From Plantago ovata (Eukaryota; Streptophyta; Magnoliopsida; Lamiales; Plantaginaceae): a DNA stretch of 64,000 nucleotides. Below are positions 11,723-22,817 of this stretch, piece by piece. Numbering within the stretch: the first letter of the stretch is position 1; every line of letters starts with the position of its first letter. The notes below the pieces were generated by a model. That model searched no databases and was not told the origin of the DNA. It was given only the letters and a program-made list of their open reading frames with translations. Location of the stretch: NCBI GenBank assembly GCA_028274465.1, contig CM051457.1, positions 31,345,313-31,409,312 on the forward strand, read 5' to 3'. Position numbers and translations under genes: made by a program.

Positions 11723-14700
11723 CTAGTCTGCAATTCTTTCAAACTTGACATTACCCTCGTCCAGCACTGTCATGTGCTTTCGTTTTTTGGATAATTTAAC
11801 AGATGAATCTGTGAATTGAGCAGCTGTTCTTGCACGTAATTCTTCTAAGCTCTCACCTTCTTTGGCTCTCTCCAGAACCTGCAGGGCCAGCCACAAGTCA
11901 GTGACTGTTTTTTGGGGAGTAAATCAACCATGTTAGAGAATTTTCTCATCAAATGTCGTCCAACTTACCAAGTGACGACCATATAAATGAGTATTAGAAA
12001 GAGCCTGAAGGGCATTTCTTGCTTCTTGCTTCGTGACATACTCCACAAAAGCAAAACCTCTGTGGTTGCCAATCCTTGTCGGTAACCTTAGACGCTTAAT
12101 CTGCAGAGAACAAATTAAGAAGTTATTCAACAACAGGAAATTCTACTACATCAGATGGAACTCAGAATGAGCTCATTTCCGGACTATATGTCACGTACAT
12201 CAACTTTAAGGAAATGAGACACGCCTTTAAATTAACAGAACGTGAAAGAAAAGGAGGGGGGGGGGGGGTGAAGGATTTAAACAGAAAAAAGAAAAAGAAA
12301 AAGAAGAGCGTAAAACTGAATAATCCCAAAGGACAATCATCAATGTAGCAAGAATATAATACAACTACAGTAATAAATAAAGATTAAAAAGAAGATAATA
12401 GGTCTGATTCATCATGGAGAACAAAAATGAGTTAGAACCTGGCCGAATGGACTAAATAGCTGTCTGAGGTCCTTTTCTGTCGCCTGAAAAGCTACATTCC
12501 TTACGATCAATTTTGTTGAACTCCTGTCGTTCTCAGTCTTTTTAGTCAATGGTTCTTCCTTTTTCACATTGCAAAGTTGCAAGATGAGTGCATGCCCGTC
12601 CAAAACAGTTCCCTGACGGAGCAAATAGAAGGTAAGACAGGAGAAAGACTATAAGGCCACAGAAAAGATAAACCAACTCAATATAGGCCAGAATGGAAAA
12701 TAGAGTGCACTACCTGTAAGTCCTTGCAAATCCTCACTGCTGTATCAACAGAATCAAACTCCACGAAACCAAAACCCATTGATACATACTTCCCATTCTT
12801 TAGATGCTTCTTCACCTAAAATAGAACAAAAGAAGATGATCAAGAGATCAAAGTTACTATGCAGAATATGATTCAGAAAGATCTAACAAACTGAAATTAT
12901 GTCACAAGCACAGATATAAAGCCAAGAACAAAATACCCTGACACTTAGTAGCTTTCCTCCTTTCATGCGCTCAGAGAAATGATTTTTCCCAGCCTCATCT
13001 GACGTTTTGAAGTTCAGGTTCTTGACATACAACGAGCGTGACTGCGGCAATTATCATATTAAAAGATTGAAACCCTTAAAAGTAAAGCAGTTGCAAGCAC
13101 TTATTAAATGAACCACATGTTCTGTAACATGCCATGAACAAGAACGATTATGGCTCTGGAAAATATCATATTAAACGATCAAAACCTTTAACGTCGAACA
13201 GTTTTAGACAACTTATTAACTGAACCGCGTGCTACGTAATAACATCTCATGCTTTGGAAGAACAGAAAGATCAATTGCATTATATAACCCCATGAGATCA
13301 GAACATGCCAACATATTGAACTAGAACTACTCTTCACTGTTGATGTTCTCAACCTTCTCCCTACGACCCTACCCCAAAGCCCAATGAAGGAGTGGGGTGG
13401 ATAATGAATAGTAGACTTCCCTCCATGAAGTGCTCTCAGAAGCAAACAAATTTAAGTTCAACAAAGGGTATATAATATCAAGGCCAGCTTCCTACATTAA
13501 AGTAGACAGTTTCCAAGAAGAAAACATGTGCTAATACCGGACTTCAGATTATGGCAGAAGTTTATAATCAAAACTTCAGGTTGTTTAAGTAGGCTAGGAT
13601 ACACTTTGAATGTGGTAATGTTGTCATCATGAGTTGTGAGGACCAGATAATTCAAGGACCACATAACCAAAATATAGTAGTAATAAACAAAGAATGGATA
13701 GAGGGCTAACAGAGAGGTACACCCTAGATGTGTAATCTTAAGAAAGTTGGGGCAGGAAGAAAGGATCAAGTACAGACACAGTAGATAATTCATAAAAAAT
13801 TTATAATTAACCACAATTGAAGTTTATCAACGGTATAACACATCCATATACTGTAGTACAGCACCTTGTTTACACATAAGGTGAAATTTGGTCAGGGTGT
13901 AGGGGGTGCAGGGTGGGAGATGAAAGGGAATCAGGCACTCAGGAAAGCAGCTTCTAGAGTAACGTAGATGCTTTCAATCAAGCACCCTCAGCATCAGCAA
14001 AAAATATTATGTTGAAGAAATACACAGTTCAGAAATACCTCAATTCTATCAGGTTCAATGTCTGCGTCTGTTATCAATTCAACTTGGTCTAGGTTAGCTC
14101 TCTTCAATTCAGGTTCTTCCATGTCGCTATTATTCTCACCAATGGGTTGACTGAGAATATTCTCAGGAGCCCATTCCAGATAGAGTGGGGCATCCCTGTG
14201 GTAACAGAAAATTATAAATCAACAAACAGCTAATAGAATAGTATTGCATTGGAACTATGATAAGGGCAGCAAACTGAAAATTAAATCCACGAGTCTTTCT
14301 TGATAAATGAATTCATCAATTTAGCTTATCATCTGGAAGTAGTTTGACAATTCATCATAAAATCTGAGTGCAATGTGAGAAGTCTATGTATGTATTAAGA
14401 GAGTAGTATTTTGTTGCACTAAAAAATACTACTATAAGAATTGTAGAGAATATACTATGTTGTAAAGTAGTAAAAGTGCGTAGTATTTTGGAAAACACTG
14501 AAAAATAGATAGAAGTTAATGTGTGTGTGCTAGCAAACCAACTTCTCAATAATGAAATATAAAATTTAATTGTCCATGATAATAGTTAAATAACTTCTTT
14601 TTTTTTTTTAAGTTCAGTGTACAGTAGTGAAGAAAATTGGAAACGATGCCCAAGGCAGCATCTAAGATCTGCTGAGATCCAGTCTTTTTAATGAAAATCA

Positions 14701-17115
14701 ACGTCAAAATCTAGGTTAGAAAACACTCCTGAGATTACGAGGAATTGACGATCTCTACTGTATACAATTACTAAACATTCACTTAGAACCACCATTCATA
14801 AAAGATATGTTCCACAAGTGTGGCACGACAAAACCAGCATATAACCGCATAAAGCATGCTAGGGTGCCAAAGATAACCAAAATTACAGCCAAATATAAAG
14901 CAGTACTAATAACTAGGAGCTGTTATGTCAACTTACTTGTAGCGTTTGTATGCTAAACCTTTGAAAGCGGCACGTGCTTCAGCAGGTTGAAGAAATATTA
15001 CCTGGGGGTTCAATAGAAACCCAATTTAAAAAAAAAAAAAAATACAATCAGAATCTAGTATGCACGGATGACCAGTAATATCAAGGGATCTTTCCCCGCA
15101 CATAACCCGCGAGCAAATGAAAATTTAACACACATAAGCGATGTCGAAAGCAAGTTTAGAAAAACTTTACATTAAGACACAGCTATACTCCATAAACTAA
15201 CATATAAGATCAATATCACCATAGGATTATTTTGTTCTTAATCAATCAGAGAGTATTACGGACATAAATAGCTTAGTCTTGTACGGAGCCTACTGACTAT
15301 TTATCCAATTCAGCTGTTACAGCACTAGTAAGCCAATGGGAAATAAAAAATCTCCGAAAAGAAACATAATAAGGTTTGGCAAGTTTCAGAAGCTAAGATA
15401 AGTATTTATATCCAATCAGACATAATTCATGGTTGAAACTGGTCAATTACTGATTTTACTACTAAAGTTGACAAAGTAATTTCCTCAATGATTTCTCAAC
15501 CCAATGTGCTGATGGAGACCCGGTTATGGAAATGAAGAGATGTTTAATTTAACACAGAGATAAATAAGGATTTGATTTCCATCACGAATGAATACTAGAC
15601 ACAAGAATAAACTTCTTTTGAAATGCATACAGTATGCTGATTGAGTGAAGAATGAGAACTGAAAAACAACAAAAGAGAAAAGAGGAAAGAGATAGAATAG
15701 AGAGAGAAGAAACCCATACCAAAGCCAAGGTCTTCACAGGAGGTAAAATGACTTTATCCAAACTGCCATATTTCCCAAACATATCAACTAGTTCACTTTC
15801 AGATGAACTGAAAGGCAAGTTTTTTGCCAAAATGACATGATTGCTTCTTTTTATGCTATCAGTTTTACCAGCAGCTATTTCCTCCAGTGAGGTGACATTA
15901 ACTCCAGCTCTTGAGAGAGCTTTCTTCGTTTCAGCAATCACTTGAGCCTCTCCCAGAGCAACGCGCACGGCCATATCACTGGATTCTCTATCTAGTAGAT
16001 CGGTTTTACTAACACCAAATTTCCGTGCAATATTTTCTACAACCTATAAATGATGACATGGGAAGATGGAGTTAGGTAAGGATGCAAGTAAATCAGAAAC
16101 TGAATGTTAGAAGATGAGCTTAAGGGGCTAACGAGTCATAGACAGGTCTCAGGAGATGAAAAGGCACAGTTCATTCCAAATTGCTCCTATAGCCAGCCTT
16201 TGTACATCACAATATGGGGCAGAACTAGTTTAATCAAATAAGACAAGCATCGTACCTTACAGTATCAGGGCACATAAATAAACTGTTCCATGCTCGTGTA
16301 TTTCCACTAGCCTCTGATGTTTTCCGTTCTGCATCTCGCTTTTGCTTAAATGTCTTACTATTAGAAGATTGATCCTTCAGTTTGCTATTCCTGTAGAACC
16401 AACACGAAGTGAAACTTCTTACTAAAACAACTTTCAAAGACGAAAATTACACATAGTAAAAATTGAGAATGAATAAGTGCGAACATACTCTATGTCAGGC
16501 ACATATTTTTTGTTTAGCAGGCATGACATGCAACAATCTCCCCTGAAAAATTGAATTGTCTGTCTCTTTTAGAGCCCTGCAAAGGTTTTAAAAAATAAGA
16601 GAGAAGAAAATGAAGCTCATGACATTCTGATCACAAGTGTAATGCACTGGCATGTATACAGAGAGGGCTGAATAAAATTTGCAGCTTGCGACTAGTACAA
16701 TGAAAGTTTGCCTTTTATCTGAAATATTCTGAATAACTCAGGGTAGGCTAAATCCTAATATTATAACTTTTGGTCATTGATTATGAGTAGTTGTTCATAT
16801 ACAAATATTTTCAGTTAAAAGTGATGTATGTAGACACAAGGTAGAACAACGAATCACCAAATCAAAGTAATGATCAGGGGATTGAGAAATGACATGCACT
16901 GACCAGAATCAAACCAGAAAACATAGTCTGTAGATTTAAACGGTACATTAAACCAGGCTAAGATAATGGTATTAGAGTTTTAACACAAATAAACGTCTCA
17001 TGGTTCCTACATTTAGGGAAAAAAATAAAAATAATAATAATAAATCAAATATACTGAAACTATATTAGCAACACAGATGATGCATAAAACTGTGACTCTG
17101 TGAACCAAAAGACAT

Positions 17116-17213
<98 letters not shown>

Positions 17214-19943
17214 ACAACGATTTAACACTCTTAAGCTCAGCAAGTAATACCTAGCAGCAGATTCTGGAAGAGCAAACAGAACATAAGCAATTCCTTTGGA
17301 TCGTTTGGTGTCTTTATCAATAACAATATGGACCTGAGAGATGCTGCCGTATTTGCTGAAGTGATCTTGTAGATCCTCTTCACTGCATAGACAACGTAGA
17401 GAAGAAGGTAAAGTACAAAAAATGAACAACACAGGAAGGGATACTATATCTATTCTTAGAAATGTTAGAGAAACCCAAAATGAATATCTATCAGGCACTT
17501 ACGTGGCAGTGTAGGGAAGATTACGAATGAAGAGGCGGCCAGAATCCAGAGCTGCCTCAGTTTCTAGACTTGATTGAGGGTCAACCGGGTCAATCTTTTC
17601 CTCTTCTCCAGAACAGACATCTTCGATCTTCCCTTCAGGAACACCAGGTTCAGGTTCATCCACAACTGGGTCATCATTCTTATCCAGAGAGTTACCGCTG
17701 TTATCACTATCATCGCTGTCATCAGCATTAGCTTCCTCATCACTACTTGCTGAATCTGACCAGTCTTTTCTGACTCTGCTCTTGAAGTAATCCATGTCAG
17801 ATAAACCATCATCATGAGCCAAACTCTTTGCTTTACCTATCTCTTGTTCATCAGAAGATTCATTTCCATCTTCCTCTAATTCTTCATGATTAACATCCTC
17901 TTCATCTGATCCTGACTCTGACTCATTACCTTTCTCACTACGTAATTTATTGGTCGGTCCCACTTTACTTGGCCCGGTTGACGGAGCTACAATGGTATCA
18001 TTGGCCCATAATTTTGACTTTTTCATGACTTGAAGAAACTCTTGAAGCTGGGGATCATCATTCTCATCATCATTGTCAATCTCTTTTCTCTTTTTATTCT
18101 TCCCTTCTGATTTAGAACTTTTTGGACCAGTAACTGTGTTCTCTACTTCAGATAAATTATCATTCGACTTCAGAGAGTGCCGACTCCAAGGGCGTGGTAT
18201 ATCTGGATCTCCAACCTTCCGAGCAATCTGGGTAAAGGCAACATAGGTTACACTCTCTCTCTTCTACCCACAAGGCGAGTGCAACAGTGGTAGTTTGTGG
18301 TGGAAATTTCTTAACTAGACTGCATCCTAGATATTGCATAGACTTTGTGATCTAAATAAAGAGGACTAATTTATCCCACCGATTAAGGATACATGTATGT
18401 TCAACTTCGTTAAAGCCCAAAGAAACCGTAACCATCCCATCAATGATCAAAAAGCTGTCTTCCATATTGTTCCATTTAGTTCCTATATAATGTAAACTCC
18501 CTAATGCCTTGCAGCTACAGAGTGAAACTGAGATACTTATCATACATGCATAGAGTAGTAAAAACAGGCAGAACCACACACAGCCATGAATTAGGACATG
18601 GGTTAGGCATACAATTCACCCTCATATCCGTGCAAATCATTAAAGCCTCGCATATCAATCGCAATGGGAATGCAACTCAGCGACTCTTATCCGTGAACAC
18701 TAGTCCAGACCAGACAATCTCAGCTCAAAGGAACATGTATGTTCAACTTCATTAAAGCCCAAAGAAGACATTACAATCCCAGCAATGAGAAAAAGAAAAA
18801 AAAGCTGTCTTCCATATCGTTTCATTTAGTTCCTATATTCTAAATTCCCTAATGCCCTGCGACTACAGAGTGAACTGACATACTTATCATGCAGGCATGG
18901 AGTCGTAAAAACAGGCACAACCTTACACGACCGTGAAGTAATAGGACATTGGTTATGCATAAATTTACCATCATATACTATCCACATAAATCATTAAAAT
19001 CGCACATATCTGTCGCAAACAAAAAGCAACTCACTGCCTCCCATCCATAAAAAAACACTAGTCCAGACCAGACAATCTCAGCTCACATGTAAACATATCC
19101 ACTGGAGTTACTTCCCTAGCTAAAAACAATGTCAAAGTTTGGTTCATCCATGTGACATTTCATTATGCAAGACAATATTTACATTGTTTATTTCCAATTG
19201 TACTATCTAGATTCTAAACTGCTGCAACAAGTTATTGGTTTGAAACAAATCCATTCTATCAAAAGATTTACAGGGTTCTCATACATCAACAATAAGAGAA
19301 GCTTCATTAATCATTGTCCAAATATGCAAAACAGTCACTTGTAACATAAACTATGGCCACCAGTGTAATCACAATAGGTGCCAACCCTCCATTTTGCATA
19401 TGCCATATGGGCATTTAACCTAACTCATTTCCCATATACAATTAGCCTAATTGTCAGCTGCTACTGGACAAAACTCAAAAGGTTTTTATTCACTATCATA
19501 ATTCATAACTTGAGTGAAGAATAGGAGAGAACAAAAAGGCAAGAAAGAGAGACCTCACAAATAATTCTGGAAGTATCCATGCAGGATTTATTGAAGTACT
19601 TCAAAGCTTCTTCAGCTTCATGCTCTGTCCTGAAACCCACAAATCCAAATTGCCTACTCTTCCCATCCCTGCACCAAAACTGAATTAACTAAAATGGCAG
19701 CAAAATTAATAATTAATTAGTTAGAGTTAGGAATAAGAGGTTACTTGGTGCGCATAAGCCTTGCATCAGTAACTTCCCCTTTCTGGGAAAAGAATTCTCT
19801 GAGGCGGTCCTCAGCAACATATTTCGGCAAATTCTTCACACATATTCGTGACCTTCATTAACAACAAACATTGATTGATGAGCATGGTAATCACATGAGC
19901 TTCAACTGTGTTTATGAGCTAAGTGAATAACAACAACTTACAT
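11723..19943 (-). CDS. RBM19: RBM19/MRD1 homologue, five-RRM ribosome biogenesis factor (837 aa if frame is intact)
   Basis: Coding exons on the minus strand: 19943-19942 (only A and T of the start codon), 19852-19745, 19668-19554, 18227-17503, 17382-17251, 16576-16489, 16390-16261, 16043-15720, 15001-14937, 14195-14039, 13041-12937, 12815-12714, 12612-12439, 12100-11969 and 11878-11723. Five RRMs are visible: about residues 2-78 (R-I-C-V-K-N-L-P), 305-385 (L-F-I-R-N-L-P), 500-580 (I-L-A-K-N-L-P-F), 616-700 (L-Y-V-K-N-L-N-F) and 716-790 (L-I-V-R-N-V-A-F). An acidic Ser/Glu/Asp-rich linker (about 150-300) separates RRM1 from RRM2, as in MRD1/RBM19. The family acts in the nucleolus in SSU processome assembly and 18S rRNA maturation. 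Exon 6 carries one extra base in a six-base homopolymer (16506-16511), which throws the frame to a stop (see findings). The start ATG is split AT|G by an intron. Confidence 0.88.
17119..17212. repeat. compound microsatellite (TC)n(AC)n in an RBM19 intron
   Basis: About 70 bp of CT dinucleotides run directly into about 22 bp of CA dinucleotides, inside the intron between RBM19 exons 5 and 6. On the minus strand it reads as a GT then GA repeat. An apparent open frame through it encoding Arg-Glu repeats is an artefact. Confidence 0.95.
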
Positions 19944-21274
19944 GTTTCCGTATGCTTCTTTCTGTGAGCCGATTGTTTCCACAGAGAGGAGGAGAAATTA
20001 AAAGCTCTAGGTTAAGTTCAAAGGGACAGTTTTGTTCTTCTGGTGCATCTGCTGTCGACTCATGTGTTTCATGCGCACCCATAAATTTTTGATAATCAGT
20101 TTTATTTTCGAAACTAAACTCTTGTTACGGGCTACACGGGCTAAACGTGACCGGATGTTACGGGCCACGGGTTGTGACGATTCTGGGTTGTCACCCGGGT
20201 TTAAGTGTTCGCGGGCCGGGCTGTCGCGGGCGATTAGGAGTAAGGCCCATATAGCCCACTGCTTTAAATGTTCACGGGCTGTTCCGGACTCATTTTAAAC
20301 GGGCTGATAAATTTGGCGGGCTGTCCGGGCCGAGCTGTTCTACGGACGACCCAGATAACACCTCTACCCCAGCCCACACCCTTTTCGCTCCCAGCGAATT
20401 TGCACGACTTTGACATGGGCTGAAAAGACGAAAATGTCCTCACTTGTTTCCAGGTTGTGATATTTAATGACACGATGATTAACGGCAGCATCACCAACGT
20501 CTGCAGCAACTCCACCACCCACCATCGTCTGCACCTCCACCACCCACCATCGTCTGCGGCAAAAATTGGCTGGAGTAGTTGAATTGCATAGGGCACCGAT
20601 CTGCCCCCCCCCCCCCCCCCCGTTTTTTTTTGGTCTTTTTTCTCTAATTATTTCTCATATTTACAAAATGCCCCTGTAAATACAAAATGTTATAGTAGTA
20701 ATTAGTAATAGTACAACAAGACTGATCCAATCCAACCAATTCGAATTGAGCCAACATGTTTGTAAAGAAGAAAAATATACTATATGTTGATGATCAATTT
20801 ATACTACTTATGGTTGTTAATCTCCTATTTATTTCTCTTCTTGTCAGCAGGCGTTATATATAACAAGCAAGCATGAGTTCACCAATCTATAACTTTGAAG
20901 CTCATGGTACGACGGAGCCTTGTTTACCATCAGCACAAGAAGATACAACATAAATTAAGCTAGAATCAATACCCTCCAAACGTCTCTGTTTTGTCACTAG
21001 TGCAGTTGTTCGTCTACCTGGTGGATGTGGCAAGACCGATTACCATCTTAAGTCTATTCCACTATCGAACATGTTTGGCAGTATTACTACACCATTTGAA
21101 TGTGATGAATCCGTGCTCGAACATTTGCACTCGTGGCATGATGAATCATTTTGGATTGGTATAGGCCTCCTTCTCACAAAGGATGGATATGATGATGAGC
21201 TCTACGTTGTTTTTCATGGAACAAGCATAGGCCTTACTGTACCAAAACGTACTCTCACTATGCTTAAATATTCA
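19944..21274. other. RBM19 5' flank, GC-rich block and poly-C tract
   Basis: The RBM19 5' UTR probably occupies about 19944-20005. From about 20130 to 20345 the sequence is unusually GC-rich, with many 'cgggct' and 'gggcc' words, and ends in ACCCAGATAACACCTCTACC. That looks like one end of a non-autonomous transposon of hAT style, but a matching opposite end was not found. An 18-base C run sits at 20604-20621, followed by T8. Around 20995-21285 a plus-strand open stretch (L-P-G-G-C-G-K-T-D-Y-H, then W-H-D-E-S-F-W-I-G-I-G) looks like a decayed gene piece that I cannot assign. Confidence 0.45.
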
Positions 21275-22817
21275 CACTACAATAAAACAACCAAATAGAG
21301 ACGGATTAATAGCGACGGGATGCGATCCGTCGCAAAATAGCGACGGATCGGTGATTTTAACGACGGATACCAGTTTGACTGTTATTTAGAGACGGATAAA
21401 TCTAATTTAGAGACGGATCAGTTTATCTGTCGCTAAATTTAGAGACGGATGGATTCATCCGTCTCTAAATTAGTTGACCAGATTTAAAAAAATATATATA
21501 TATTTTTTAGCGACGGATCGGTGCTCATCCGTCGCTAATATTAAAAAAAAAAAAAGGATAAGATCAGATCCATTTTTTATTTCTTTCTCTCTATCTCTAC
21601 TCTACCATCTACTCCACCTCTCCCCCAACCAACCGCCCCACCGCCGCCCTCCACCACTGGATCGACTTCAACACCAAAACACCACCGGATCGACTTCAAC
21701 ACCACCACTTAATTGACTTGAACCACCACCAATTTCATCCACCGATATGAGGCGCCTCGACTTCAACACCACCACCACTGCCTTCCACCAACGCCGCTGC
21801 GTTGCCTCCAATCACACCGGACTCCGGCTCCTCCTCCTTCACCTTCATCTCTACAATTTAAGGTATGTTCTCTAAACCCTAAGTTTTGGGAATCATTTCG
21901 ATTTTTTCAATTTTTCAATTAATTAGCTTGAATTTGATATTAATATTCCGTCTCTTGTTGATCTTGTATACTTTTATACATGTATTGTACAAGTACATTT
22001 GTACGTGTTGTAAGAATTTTGTTAAAATTGATTTGTATTATTGGGAATAAATAAATAGTACTCTACGTGGGAATAAATAAGAAGTACTTTACCTATTTTC
22101 TTTGTCCAGATAAATATATCTCTGTGTAGGATTTTCTAGGATGTGACTTATCCTTTTATTCTGTACAGTGGTTGGATTGTAAGGCAGATGTTTGATAAAG
22201 AGGTTGTTGTTGCCGATGATAAAGGAGAAGTTCCTGGTCGAAGTACATCGTTTAGAGACCCTGAGAAAATCATTTTTGGTTGCAAACACTACAAGAGAAA
22301 ATGCAAGCTTTTTGCTCCATTTTGCAATCAATTGTATACATGCATATGACGAACACACTGATCATGCTTTGGACAGGTAAGAGAAGAATGCATGAATTCA
22401 CTTCAATTTTTGTCAATTTATTATTTATGTTGTAGAGAAAGTATAACGAAATGATGTGCATATCTTGTGTTATATTTATTTTTACTGCAGGGTGTGTGTA
22501 TTTGTTAACTTACTATGTGCTTAAGTGGTGCTTTGTGAAGTAGATTGGAAAATTTTAAATATGTAATGAGGATCTTTGCTTTAATGTTACTAGTTTTAGT
22601 ATAAGTATGTAATGAGGAAACATCCTAAATATTTCATACTTCACTGTACTTTATTTTCATTAATTCATACTATGACTGGAGTTGTAAGTGTTTGTAATGA
22701 GCTTTTGAATATACACAACTTGAACTTTCATTCATTCACAGTTTGCATTTTGTAAGCTAAATGAGTCGAGTATCCTTTCTTGTATGTCCTCATAGTTACT
22801 GCCCATCCTATTTACCA
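21275..22817 (+). mobile_element. CACTA element 1, left end plus captured gene DNA (right end not found)
   Basis: The left terminus reads CACTACAATAAAAC, a plant CACTA terminal inverted repeat. It is followed by a dense subterminal array (about 21296-21540) of direct and inverted copies of 'agcgacggatc' and 'agagacggat'. After this comes a C-rich leader and a probable donor (ttaag|gtatgttc at about 21860), then a captured zinc-finger fragment. The element is cut off where a second CACTA left end begins at 22818, either by nesting or by truncation. No transposase coding is present, so it is non-autonomous. Confidence 0.7.
22160..22378 (+). pseudogene. captured fragment of a BRUTUS-type (BTS/BTSL) CHY zinc-finger E3 ligase
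   Basis: An open stretch reads F-R-D-P-E-K-I-I-F-G-C-K-H-Y-K-R-K-C-K-L and then C-N-Q-L-Y-T-C. This is the start of the CHY zinc finger of plant hemerythrin/BRUTUS iron-sensing E3 ligases, where G-C-x-H-Y-K-R-x-C-K-L is diagnostic. Immediately after Y-T-C the frame breaks. The expected next part resumes in another frame as Y-D-E-H-T-D-H-A-L-D-R before a GT donor at about 22378, so a few bases including zinc-ligand codons are missing. It lies inside CACTA element 1 and is best read as transduplicated exon DNA, not a functional gene. Confidence 0.72.

Noticed and set aside
17013..17498. Minus-strand open frame with a long Arg-Glu repeat
   Set aside because: It is RBM19 exon 5 read through into the intron and the (TC)n microsatellite; the splice donor at 17,250 ends the exon.
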